This document shows, piece after piece, positions 23,353 to 34,860 of a DNA stretch of 64,000 nt. Source of the stretch: Tragulus kanchil (lineage: Eukaryota > Chordata > Mammalia > Artiodactyla > Tragulidae); NCBI GenBank assembly GCA_022376925.1, contig JAIOJX010000026.1, positions 253,019,330 to 253,083,329 of the forward strand. The letters run 5' to 3'. Every line of letters starts with the position of its first letter. Positions within the stretch are counted from its first letter, which is position 1. Both the position numbers and the translations under genes were made by a program. The notes beneath the pieces are model-generated. The model was not told the origin of the DNA, made no database searches, and saw only the letters and a list, made by a program, of their open reading frames with translations.

Positions 23353-23753
23353 GTTTTTCTCCCCATCATGCCTCTTTTATTTTATTTTATTTTTTATTTT
23401 ACTTTTTACTTTTACAGAGTTTTGTTGTTTACAGATACGTATGATCCCAGATTAGTCATATGTATATCCCCCCTATCCCACCCCTCCAGGCCGTCGCACA
23501 GCCCCCCTTTTTTATTTTTATATTTATTTTCATCCATCTTTATTCTTTGGCCTGTGTGGGCCTCACATTGCAGTGGCCTCTCTCATTGCAGAGCACTGGC
23601 TCTGGGCACATGAGCTCCAGAGCACTGGCTTGTAATTGGACACACTGGTCCAGCCACTCCATGGCATGTGGGATCTTCCTGGACCAGGGATCAAACTGGT
23701 GCCCCTTGCACTGCAAGGCGGACTCTCTACCCACTGGACCACCAGGGAGGCTC
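23353..23753 (-). mobile_element. Composite insertion: L1 3' segment plus CHR SINE
   Basis: 23380-23510 is an L1-type 3' segment (TTTTGTTGTTTACAGATACG) also found at about 63310. 23511-23753 is a CHR-type tRNA SINE in reverse. The whole is flanked by near-identical TGTACAGGTTATTT / TGTACAGGTTGTTT, suggesting one target-site duplication around both pieces, inside the HAL1/L1 fragment. Confidence 0.7.
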
Positions 23754-24185
23754 TGTACAGGTTGTTTTTCTGTTTTCTGTCCAGTCCGTTCCCTGCTCTT
23801 CCCCTCCTTGACTCCCAAGGCGCTGCTTGCATTTCTCAGGCTCCCTCACCCACTGCCTTCTGATGAGGTTCAGCTAACGGGACTTCTGGCAGGAGATGAA
23901 AGTTTGGGAAGGCGAGCCCCTGAGGTGTTTCTCTCCTCTCTGCTTTGCGACTGTGTCTAGAAATGCTGTCTCCTCTGTGGTTCCAGTTCTGGCCTGGAGG
24001 TCTCACCCTTTGTGATCCAGTTCCTACCAGGCACCGCCTTTCAGCTTCCACCTCCTTTTGGATGGCTCCTTCTCCAAGGTTCTAGCTTCCACAGGTAGCC
24101 CTGGCTCTTGTGCTGATAACACCAGCCCTTTTCTGCCCCCTGGGTAGTAGGAGCTTTTCCTAGTTGTTACTTTTCTGCATAGCCT

Positions 24186-24589
24186 CATTAGCGTCATTTT
24201 TTTTTTTTTTTTTTTAGCTCTTCCAACACCTGTGTAATCAGTTCTTTCTCCATATTAAACTTCTTCTGTTGAACTACCTAATTTGGGTTTTGTTCTCCTT
24301 ATTGGAACTTGCTGATACTGACCTATCAAAAAATTATACCCAAGATAACATCCAAAAGTGAGTAACATGTAAATAAAAAAAACTGTAAATGGAGTGTATT
24401 CAACTGCACAAGCTGTTGTGACATAGGAGAACCAGTGTGGGATGCATTTAAACTGATGATGCCCACAGATGGTCCCAGGTGTAGTAAGAAGGACCCAAGA
24501 GGTGGAGGCAAGAGCTTGGTCTATGAATAAATTTTAAACAATTCCCACTACACTTTGATAATAAAGATCTGTGCTTATTCCTGGTCATA
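24186..24589. other. Poly(T) and unclassified flank
   Basis: A poly(T) run near 24199-24217, probably the tail of a decayed retroelement, followed by sequence I cannot classify. No coding signal. Confidence 0.5.
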
Positions 24590-26862
24590 ACTAAACTCAT
24601 GAGAACTATAGTCGTGAACACAGACTCCACAGGGCAAAGATAAGGTTGTAATTCATCCACTTAAAAAAAACAAAAAACAAAATTAAACAATTCTACTTGT
24701 TAATGTAAACTGAACTTCCTTCACAGACTTTAAACTATAGAATTTGCAGATGGGAAATGTTATGTTAGGCTGTCTACAGAACATTGATGCAAGAGACTGG
24801 ACTGGGAGTCCATGTGGTTGACTTACTCCCTTAGCTTAGCTTCATGCGAGGGTAACAAGGAACTGTGGAATTATAGAAATCATATGGATCTTGGAGTCCA
24901 TTATCTGCCCTCTCATTTTATAAATGTGGAAACTGAAGGTTCAAAAGGTTCAATGACCATTGTGGATATGAGAAAGATCAAAGAGGTTATCTGAGGACCC
25001 CTGAGATTTATGGGAAGAGTCCAAAACACCAAATGAAAGCACCTTAGGGCTGGTAAGCTACTTCTGATTGGGGTCAGAGGTGAAATTTGGGTGTGAGGTG
25101 ATGATGCAAGGGTGGGCCACAAACCAAGAGGACACTGATGTTGGCAGGAGTTGTGTAGCTGGTAGAAGTATGTTGCAAAGATCAGCGATGTGTTTCAGAT
25201 AGGGGTACAATATCTCAAGCATGAAATGTCTAGGAAAGCATGTCTAGGTGCATGCTTTGAATAATGAATACAAATGATTTTCTGGATGTGGGAAAGGTGA
25301 TGAGGGGTCAGTTTTGACTTTGCCAGAGACATACATTCACTGTGTTTTGTCAAACAATCAAGAACTGAGGTGATGCATTTGCTTTTTACTTACATAATTG
25401 GAGGCTCTTTCCTCAGATTTAACTAAGTCCATTACCTAAATCTGCTCCAAGAAAACAACAGTTTAAATGATAAATAACCAAATCTCAGGAGTCCTTACTC
25501 CTCAGGGAAACTGATCAGGTTTATACTTTAGAACAGTTATTTTTCCAAGTTTAGCAGAAGATAAAGAAGGTCAGGTTTCCCAACTTTGGAAATCAGAGGT
25601 GATCTGACCATATACCAGAGCTGCCTTATAACCCAGCGACAAAGTTCAGAATCACTTAACCTGTTAGTTAAGGGTGGATTACCACTTTTTAGAAATATGT
25701 GTGAATTGCATAATTGTGAAAGATCATCCAACTAAACTCATGAGAACTATAGTCGTGAACACAGACTCCACAGGGCAAAGATAAGGTTGTAATTCATCCA
25801 CTTAAAAAAAACAAAAAACAAAATTAAACAATTCTACTTGTTAATGTAAACTGAACTTCCTTCACAGACTTTAAACTATAGAATTTGCAGATGGGAAATG
25901 TTATGTTAGGCTGTCTACAGAACATTGATGCAAGAGACTGGACTGGGAGTCCATGTGGTTGACTTACTCCCTTAGCTTAGCTTCATGCGAGGGTAACAAG
26001 GAACTGGGGAAAATTATAGAAATCATATGGATCTTGGAGTCCATTATCTGCCCTCTCATTTTATAAATGTGGAAACTGAAGGTTCAAAAGGTTCAATGAC
26101 CATTGTGGATATGAGAAAGATCAAAGAGGTTATCTGAGGACCCCTGAGATTTATGGGAAGAGTCCAAAACACCAAATGAAAGCACCTTAGGGCTGGTAAG
26201 CTACTTCTGATTGGGGTCAGAGGTGAAATTTGGGTGTGAGGTGATGATGCAAGGGTGGGCCACAAACCAAGAGGACACTGATGTTGGCAGGAGTTGTGTA
26301 GCTGGTAGAAGTATGTTGCAAAGATCAGCGATGTGTTTCAGATAGGAGTACAATATCTCAAGCATGAAATGTCTAGGAAAGCATGTCTAGGTGCATGCTT
26401 TGAATAATGAATACAAATGATTTTCTGGATGTGGGAAAGGTGATGAGGGGTCAGTTTTGACTTTGCCAGAGACATACATTCACTGTGTTTTGTCAAACAA
26501 TCAAGAACTGAGGTGATGCATTTGCTTTTTACTTACATAATTGGAGGCTCTTTCCTCAGATTTAACTAAGTCCATTACCTAAATCTGCTCCAAGAAAACA
26601 ACAGTTTAAATGATAAATAACCAAATCTCAGGAGTCCTTACTCCTCAGGGAAACTGATCAGGTTTATACTTTAGAACAGTTATTTTTCCAAGTTTAGCAG
26701 AAGATAAAGAAGGTCAGGTTTCCCAACTTTGGAAATCAGAGGTGATCTGACCATATACCAGAGCTGCCTTATAACCCAGCGACAAAGTTCAGAATCACTT
26801 AACCTGTTAGTTAAGGGTGGATTACCACTTTTTAGAAATATGTGTGAATTGCATAATTGTGA
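24590..26862 (+). repeat. Direct duplication 8 (offset 1141-1143 bp)
   Basis: Copy 1 is 24590-25719 and copy 2 is 25731-26862, with an 11-bp filler. Differences include AACTGTGGAATT against AACTGGGGAAAATT near 26010. Confidence 0.97.
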
Positions 26863-27069
26863 GAATCCTACTAAGAAAGCCCAGTACCAAAAGGTATGAC
26901 ACTATGATATTACCATATTTACCAATTTTACCTTTTACTTTCCTTTTGCTAACTTACTAATATATCCATAAAGCAGATGGTTCAAACTGTTTCTTCTTCA
27001 GGATCCAGTTCCATCCCCCACTGGGCTTCCTCCATAGAGAGGAGGGTGCCTCTTACTTTGTTGATGGAT

Positions 27070-27277
27070 ATGTTGTCGTTGTTCAGTTCCTAAGTCGTGT
27101 CTGACTATTGCAACCCCATGGACTGTAGCTGGCCAGGGTCCTCTGTCCATGGAATTTCCCAGGCAAGAATACTGGAGTAGGTTGCCATTTCCTTTTCCAG
27201 GGGATTTTCCCTCCCCAGGGATTAAACCCACGTTTCCTGCTCGGCGGGCGGATTCTTTCCCAGCCACCTGGGAAGAC
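27070..27277 (-). mobile_element. Bov-tA SINE
   Basis: Reverse-strand full element: GTTCAGTTCCTAAGTCGTGTC, CAAGAATACTGGAGTAGGTTG and a tRNA-like head ending CCACCTGGGAAGA. Confidence 0.93.
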
Positions 27278-27704
27278 TGCTGAAAGGATAGAGGTTACTT
27301 GAAATGAGTTCCCTAGGTCTCTATTTTTCTCTCTCTAAACTTACCTTTTTCTTAGCTTCGGAAGAAAAATCAGCCCTCCTTTTCTTAATGTAGCTGTGCT
27401 CCCAATCATAATCCTCTCCTTTTTAGTCTCTCTCTCTGTCTCTGTCCATGAATCTCCAAGACGAAGAGGGATTTGGAGCATGTTAAAAATTTTAAAACAA
27501 ACTTTTTACTATCTAATGTAAAAACTGCACCCAAAGTTGAGATAATTGCTGTTCATGTTTCCTACCTTCAACATTCATCAATATGTGACTTGTCTTGTTT
27601 CATTTGTATTCTGACCCACTCTCCACTTTCTACCAATTACTCTGAACCAAATCTCAAACATCAAATATTTCGTCTGTAAATATGTTAACACACGTCTCTT
27701 AAAG
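27278..27704. other. Unclassified intergenic DNA
   Basis: AT-rich, with a short (CT)n-rich run near 27425. No gene recognised. Confidence 0.5.
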
Positions 27705-27915
27705 GTGGCTCAGTGGGTAAAGGTTCTGCCTGCAGTGCAGGAGACACAGGGGACTTGGGTTCAATCCCTGGGTCAGGAAGACTCCCTGGAGGGGAGCACA
27801 GCAGTGCACTCCGGGATTCTTGCCTATGAAATCCCATAGACAGAGGAGCCTAGCGGGCTACGGTCCACAGGGTCCCAAAGAGTCACACACAACTGAAGTG
27901 ACAGCACACATGCAT
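27705..27915 (+). mobile_element. Bov-tA SINE
   Basis: GGTGGCTCAGTGGGTAAAGG head through GATTCTTGCCTATGAAATCC to CACACAACTGAAGTGACAGC tail; moderately diverged. Confidence 0.9.
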
Positions 27916-28317
27916 GCACTATAAAGATCACATAAAATACCCAACCCTAATACATTATCTTACCTAAAAACATTGACAACAATTCCTTAATACTGGTGTT
28001 CACACTTCCCCAATTAGCTTATAAATGTTTTAAAACAATAATTTATAGGAAACAGATTGTGAATATCCATGTAACACTACTTAGGCAAAAGTATATAAGA
28101 TTTCCAGAAACCCTTTCTGTGTCTCTCTTTTTTTTTCTTTTTCTTTTTCATGGTAATAGTGTCCTTGATTTACTTTATAGTTAGAACTCTTACAAATAGA
28201 CCCCTTTAGGGGTTGTTTCTGAATTACATATAGCTGGGTTCATGATCTATGTATTCTTTTATATCTGATTTCTTTTGCTCAATACTATATTTATAGAATT
28301 TATTCACATTGCTGTGT

Positions 28318-28546
28318 GTTCAGTTCAGTCCCTTAGTTGTGTTTCGTTGTGACCCCACGGACTGCAGCATGCCAGGCTTCCATGTCCTTCACCATCTTCC
28401 AGAGCTTGCTCAAACTCATGTCCATTGAGTCAGTGATACCATCCAACCATCTCATCCTCTGTTGTCCCCTTCTCCTTTTGCCCTCTATTTTTCCCGGCAT
28501 TAGGATCTTTTACAGTGAGTCATCTCTTTGCATCAGGTTACCAAAG
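28318..28546 (-). mobile_element. BovB 3' fragment
   Basis: Reverse BovB 3' end: TCAGTCCCTTAGTTGTG, CATGTCCTTCACCATCTTCC, CAAACTCATGTCCATTGAGT, CATCTCTTTGCATCAGG. It interrupts an old L1-type sequence that resumes at about 28550. Confidence 0.88.
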
Positions 28547-28549
28547 TTT

Positions 28550-30200
28550 TCATCCTCATTGCTACGTATATTCCATTGTATAAATATACCACAGTTCACT
28601 TATACATTTAATTATGTTTCCAGATTTTGATAAATATAAATAAGGCATTATGAGCATTGTTGCACAAATATTCTGATTTAAAAGTGTAGGTGTTTGTTTT
28701 GAGTATTGCAAAGGTGGAATTGCTTGTCACAGGGGTTGCATATATCAAACTTTAACAGATAAGGTCATACTATGTTCCAAAGTTCTTTTGCCAATTTACT
28801 CTCTCATCAGCAGTGTAGAAGAGTTTGGTAGCTCTGCAATCAAACCAACACTTAGCGTTTTCTGACTTAAGTTTTGCCAGTTTGGTGTTTATGGTGGTAT
28901 CTTGTGATTTTAATTTGCTTTTCTGTGATGACGAATGAGATCATGCACCCTTCCATGTGTTAACTGGCTGATTGGATATCCACTTTTGTGAAATACGTGT
29001 TCAAGTGTTTCACCCATTGAAAAAAGTTAGTTGTCTTTTTATTACTGATTTGTAGAAAGTCTTTTCGTAGTTTCTGGTGTTCACACTTCCCCAATTAGCT
29101 TATAAATGTTTTAAAACAATAATTTATAGGAAACAGATTGTGAATATCCATGTAACACTACTTAGGCAAAAGTATATAAGATTTCCAGAAACCCTTTCTG
29201 TGTCTCTCTTTTTTTTTCTTTTTCTTTTTCATGGTAATAGTGTCCTTGATTTACTTTATAGTTAGAACTCTTACAAATAGACCCTTTAGGGGTTGTTTCT
29301 GAATTACATATAGCTGGGTTCATGATCTATGTATTCTTTTATATCTGATTTCTTTTGCTCAATACTATATTTATAGAATTTATTCACATTGCTGTGTGTT
29401 CAGTTCAGTCCCTTAGTTGTGTTTCGTTGTGACCCCACGGACTGCAGCATGCCAGGCTTCCATGTCCTTCACCATCTTCCAGAGCTTGCTCAAACTCATG
29501 TCCATTGAGTCAGTGATACCATCCAACCATCTCATCCTCTGTTGTCCCCTTCTCCTTTTGCCCTCTATTTTTCCCGGCATTAGGATCTTTTACAGTGAGT
29601 CATCTCTTTGCATCAGGTTACCAAAGTTTTCATCCTCATTGCTACGTATATTCCATTGTATAAATATACCACAGTTCACTTATACATTTAATTATGTTTC
29701 CAGATTTTGATAAATATAAATAAGGCATTATGAGCATTGTTGCACAAATATTCTGATTTAAAAGTGTAGGTGTTTGTTTTGAGTATTGCAAAGGTGGAAT
29801 TGCTTGTCACAGGGGTTGCATATATCAAACTTTAACAGATAAGGTCATACTATGTTCCAAAGTTCTTTTGCCAATTTACTCTCTCATCAGCAGTGTAGAA
29901 GAGTTTGGTAGCTCTGCAATCAAACCAACACTTAGCGTTTTCTGACTTAAGTTTTGCCAGTTTGGTGTTTATGGTGGTATCTTGTGATTTTAATTTGCTT
30001 TTCTGTGATGACGAATGAGATCATGCACCCTTCCATGTGTTAACTGGCTGATTGGATATCCACTTTTGTGAAATACGTGTTCAAGTGTTTCACCCATTGA
30101 AAAAAGTTAGTTGTCTTTTTATTACTGATTTGTAGAAAGTCTTTTCGTAGTTTAGAAATTAGTCCTTTTCAATTATAAATATTACAAATATCTTTCCCTA
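28550..30200 (-). mobile_element. HAL1/L1M-type fragments, antisense
   Basis: Contains the antisense L1 boxes TTTGCCAATTTACTCTCTCATCAGCAG (near 28788) and TTTTAATTTGCTTTTCTGTGATG. Duplication 9 repeats most of it, with a BovB piece in between. Confidence 0.65.
29398..29626 (-). mobile_element. BovB 3' fragment (duplicated copy)
   Basis: Same element as at 28318, repeated by duplication 9. Confidence 0.88.
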
Positions 30201-30309
30201 TTGTGTGATTTATGTTTTTAAGCTTTACTAAAATCATTTAAATTGTTTATATATTTTGTTATATATGTGTGTGATATATAACACATACATAACTGTATAT
30301 AGTTTTACT

Positions 30310-30400
30310 TCAACTTAAGGTCAGGGAATCCTGGCATGCTGCAGTCCACGAGGTTGCAAAGAGTTGGACATGACTGAGCAACTGAACTGAACTGAAGAAT
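30310..30400 (+). mobile_element. BovA SINE tail fragment
   Basis: Only the right part of the SINE: CTGCAGTCCACGAGG, TTGCAAAGAGTTGGACATGA and CTGAGCAACTGAACTGAACT. Confidence 0.88.
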
Positions 30401-31163
30401 ATATACTCAAATATATTTTTAAAATGCACTTACTTAGTATATAACTTAATGAATTATCACAAAATAAAAAACCAAAGTAACCAAATATCACCAGTAATAA
30501 GGCATGTTGATATCATGTACCTTCTGTATAATGTAATGACTAAGACTCAGACTCATTAGTTTTTAGGTACTTTTTTCTCAAAATCCGTAACTGTAGTATA
30601 ATCATGTGAAGACATCAGGCAAACACAGGTTGGGGGATATTCAGCAAAATGCTTGGCCATTACTCTTCAAATGTCCCTGGATCATGAAAGATAGAGAATG
30701 ATTGAAGAATTGTCTCAGAGAAAAGGAGACTAAGGAGAGAGGACAACTAAATATAATATGGTATCTTGGATTGAATTTTGGGGAAAAGATACTAGTGAAA
30801 AAACTGGGGAAATCTAAATATAATTACAGTTTCATTATCACTATTGCACTAATATTAGTTTTTTCATTTTGAGGTGGATTTTATTAGCCTTCCTTAACAG
30901 AGAGGAAGTTGTGACTTAGATTAAAAATTTGCCCAAGGATGAAGGTTAAGAAATGACAGATGGCAAATGTACTGCAAAACTTTTTTTTTTCTGTTTTGTT
31001 ATATACATTGTCTATTTTTTTAGCTTCCACATATAAGTGATGACATATAGTATTAGTCTTTCTATGTTTGACTTACTCGGAAAAGCATAATACTCTATAG
31101 GTTCATCCACATCGTTGCAAATAGAATTTCATTCTTTTCATGGCTGAGCAATATTCCATTGAT

Positions 31164-31188
31164 ACACACACACACACACACACACACA
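31164..31188 (+). repeat. (AC)n microsatellite
   Basis: 25 bases of alternating A and C in the antisense L1. The identical tract at 32291-32315 belongs to duplication 10. Confidence 0.97.
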
Positions 31189-31507
31189 TCTTCTTTACCC
31201 ATTCATCTGTTGACAGATACTTGGGTTACTTCCTTGTCTTGTTATAAATAATGTTGCTGTGAACACTGGCATGCATGTGACTTTATAAAGTTAATGTTTC
31301 TGTTTTTGGATATATAACCAGGAGTAGCATTGCTGGATAATGTAGTAGTTCTGTTTTCAGTTTTTTGAAGAACATCTGTAATGAAGGTTTTCGCATTGTG
31401 GCTGTACCAGTTTACATTCTCACTAGCATGTACAAGGGTTCCCTTTTCTCTACCTTTCTGGCAATATTTGTAATATATTTGTAGATCTTTTCAAATTTTA
31501 TTTGGTA

Positions 31508-31602
31508 GTACTGTATGCAAGATCTTAGTTCCCTGACAAGGGATCAAACTGGTGTCCCCTGCAGTGGAAGCATGGAGTCTTAACCACTGGCCACAAGGGA
31601 AA
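31508..31602 (-). mobile_element. CHR-2 SINE head fragment
   Basis: AAGATCTTAGTTCCCTGACA and GAGTCTTAACCACTGG are the reverse of the CHR-2 tRNA-like head. Also seen at about 32635-32735 and 33662-33762 through duplications 10 and 11. Confidence 0.85.
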
Positions 31603-32629
31603 TTCATGTAGATATCACCAGTAATAAGGCATGTTGATATCATGTACCTTCTGTATAATGTAATGACTAAGACTCAGACTCATTAGTTTTTAGGTACTTT
31701 TTTCTCAAAATCCGTAACTGTAGTATAATCATGTGAAGACATCAGGCAAACACAGGTTGGGGGATATTCAGCAAAATGCTTGGCCATTACTCTTCAAATG
31801 TCCCTGGATCATGAAAGATAGAGAATGATTGAAGAATTGTCTCAGAGAAAAGGAGACTAAGGAGAGAGGACAACTAAATATAATATGGTATCTTGGATTG
31901 AATTTTGGGGAAAAGATACTAGTGAAAAAACTGGGGAAATCTAAATATAATTACAGTTTCATTATCACTATTGCACTAATATTAGTTTTTTCATTTTGAG
32001 GTGGATTTTATTAGCCTTCCTTAACAGAGAGGAAGTTGTGACTTAGATTAAAAATTTGCCCAAGGATGAAGGTTAAGAAATGACAGATGGCAAATGTACT
32101 GCAAAACTTTTTTTTTTCTGTTTTGTTATATACATTGTCTATTTTTTTAGCTTCCACATATAAGTGATGACATATAGTATTAGTCTTTCTATGTTTGACT
32201 TACTCGGAAAAGCATAATACTCTATAGGTTCATCCACATCGTTGCAAATAGAATTTCATTCTTTTCATGGCTGAGCAATATTCCATTGATACACACACAC
32301 ACACACACACACACATCTTCTTTACCCATTCATCTGTTGACAGATACTTGGGTTACTTCCTTGTCTTGTTATAAATAATGTTGCTGTGAACACTGGCATG
32401 CATGTGACTTTATAAAGTTAATGTTTCTGTTTTTGGATATATAACCAGGAGTAGCATTGCTGGATAATGTAGTAGTTCTGTTTTCAGTTTTTTGAAGAAC
32501 ATCTGTAATGAAGGTTTTCGCATTGTGGCTGTACCAGTTTACATTCTCACTAGCATGTACAAGGGTTCCCTTTTCTCTACCTTTCTGGCAATATTTGTAA
32601 TATATTTGTAGATCTTTTCAAATTTTATT

Positions 32630-34689
32630 TGGTAGTACTGTATGCAAGATCTTAGTTCCCTGACAAGGGATCAAACTGGTGTCCCCTGCAGTGGAAGCAT
32701 GGAGTCTTAACCACTGGACCAACAGGGTTAACAGATTGTCTTCTGACAGGTGTGAGGTGAAATCTCATTGTGGTTTTTATTTGTATTTCTCTAATAATTG
32801 TGGATGTTGAGTGCTTTTCTTGTGCCTATCAAACATCTGTACATCTTCTTTGGAAAAATATCTATTTAGATTTTATTTTTTTGATATTGAGTTGTATGAG
32901 CTACTTGTATATTTGAGACATTAATCTCTTATTGATCACATTATTTTCAAACATTTCCTCCTTTAGTAGATTGTTTTATTGATGATTTCCTTTGCTATAC
33001 ATAGCTTTTGAGTTTAACTAGGTTCCATTTGTTTATTTTTGCTTCTGTTTCTTTTGCCGCAGGAAACAGATCCAAAAAAAAATAATTGCTGTGATTTATG
33101 TCAAAGAGTGTCCTGCCTATGTTCTCTTCTAGGAGGTTATGGTTTCAAGTCTTACATTTAGCTCTTTAAGCCATTTCAGCTTATTTTTGTATATGGTATG
33201 AGGAACAAAGCTTCTTTCTTATCTGTAATACTTACATGCAGAACAAGCTGGAGGGTTGAAAATCTTTCCCCTCACACCTTCCACGGATGAATTAATATTT
33301 GATGAACATATGATGAAGAAGCTGGTGGCCATGTGACTCCTTGGGTACACGCATGAAACTTTTCTAAAATATACAGCTAGGAGAGACATTGCTAGATTAA
33401 TATTGAGGTATGTGTATTCAACTTGCTTTAATGTTGCCAATTGCTCACCAGAATTGTACCAATGTGAACTCTTCAGTTTCCAGTGCTCTACATGGTAATC
33501 AGCAATTGATTGGGCATTCTATGTTTATTGCCTTTTGAACTTCTTTCTTTGTGAGTTGACAGTCTTGTTTTGCTATTTTTCTACTGATTTGTTTGTGTTT
33601 TTCTTATTGAATTTTAGGAGTACTTTATATATTCTAGATAAAACTTGTCAGTTATGTGGTAGTACTGTATGCAAGATCTTAGTTCCCTGACAAGGGATCA
33701 AACTGGTGTCCCCTGCAGTGGAAGCATGGAGTCTTAACCACTGGACCAACAGGGTTAACAGATTGTCTTCTGACAGGTGTGAGGTGAAATCTCATTGTGG
33801 TTTTTATTTGTATTTCTCTAATAATTGTGGATGTTGAGTGCTTTTCTTGTGCCTATCAAACATCTGTACATCTTCTTTGGAAAAATATCTATTTAGATTT
33901 TATTTTTTTGATATTGAGTTGTATGAGCTACTTGTATATTTGAGACATTAATCTCTTATTGATCACATTATTTTCAAACATTTCCTCCTTTAGTAGATTG
34001 TTTTATTGATGATTTCCTTTGCTATACATAGCTTTTGAGTTTAACTAGGTTCCATTTGTTTATTTTTGCTTCTGTTTCTTTTGCCGCAGGAAACAGATCC
34101 AAAAAATAATTGCTGTGATTTATGTCAAAGAGTGTCCTGCCTATGTTCTCTTCTAGGAGGTTATGGTTTCAAGTCTTACATTTAGCTCTTTAAGCCATTT
34201 CAGCTTATTTTTGTATATGGTATGAGGAACAAAGCTTCTTTCTTATCTGTAATACTTACATGCAGAACAAGCTGGAGGGTTGAAAATCTTTCCCCTCACA
34301 CCTTCCACGGATGAATTAATATTTGATGAACATATGATGAAGAAGCTGGTGGCCATGTGACTCCTTGGGTACACGCATGAAACTTTTTCTAAAATATACA
34401 GCTAGGAGAGACATTGCTAGATTAATATTGAGGTATGTGTATTCAACTTGCTTTAATGTTGCCAATTGCTCACCAGAATTGTACCAATGTGAACTCTTCA
34501 GTTTCCAGTGCTCTACATGGTAATCAGCAATTGATTGGGCATTCTATGTTTATTGCCTTTTGAACTTCTTTCTTTGTGAGTTGACAGTCTTGTTTTGCTA
34601 TTTTTCTACTGATTTGTTTGTGTTTTTCTTATTGAATTTTAGGAGTACTTTATATATTCTAGATACCAAACCTTTGTCAGTTATGTGTG
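32630..34689 (+). repeat. Direct duplication 11 (offset about 1027 bp)
   Basis: Copy 1 is 32630-33656 and copy 2 is 33657-34689. An A9 run near 33075 is A6 in copy 2. The last ~20 bases of copy 1 are a corrupted version of the true continuation at 34675-34690. Confidence 0.96.
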
Positions 34690-34860
34690 TTACGTATATC
34701 TTTTACACATTTGGTGTATACCTTTTTTCTTTTAGGGCATCTTCCAGATGTTTTGAACTTTAGCTAATCAAGTATACAAATATTTTCCTTTATAAGAAAT
34801 ACTTTTCACTTTTTTAAGAAATCCTTTCCTACTTGAAGATTGTAAAATTATTTTATATTT
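33290..34860 (-). mobile_element. Old L1/HAL1 fragment, antisense
   Basis: The series CAGAATTGTACCAATGTGAACTC, TTATTGAATTTTAGGAGTACTTTATATATTCT (33609 and 34630 areas) and CTTTGTCAGTTATGTGTG is typical of antisense HAL1/L1M. Overlaps duplications 11 and 12. Confidence 0.6.

Larger units (their letters stand above)
27993..30153 (+). repeat. Direct duplication 9 (offset 1080-1081 bp), perfectly abutting
   Basis: Copy 1 is 27993-29073 and copy 2 is 29074-30153, with no filler. The difference I see is one base in a C run (GACCCCTTTAG against GACCCTTTAG). Includes a BovB fragment and HAL1/L1 sequence. Confidence 0.97.
30485..32717 (+). repeat. Direct duplication 10 (offset 1127 bp)
   Basis: Copy 1 is 30485-31590 and copy 2 is 31612-32717, with a 21-bp filler. 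Even the (AC)n tract has the same length in both copies. Confidence 0.97.
30985..33215 (-). mobile_element. Antisense L1 3' half, inflated by duplication
   Basis: Reads as the antisense of an L1 ORF2 end and 3' region: CATGGCTGAGCAATATTCCATTG, GTACCAGTTTACATTCTCAC and AGGTGTGAGGTGAAATCTCA boxes in order. A CHR SINE fragment interrupts it, and duplications 10 and 11 repeat parts of it. No intact reverse transcriptase frame. Confidence 0.8.

Noticed and set aside
23460..23960. 166-codon frame, with similar frames at 38113-38526, 45904-46167 and 56724-57213
   Set aside because: All are translations of CHR SINEs in either orientation.
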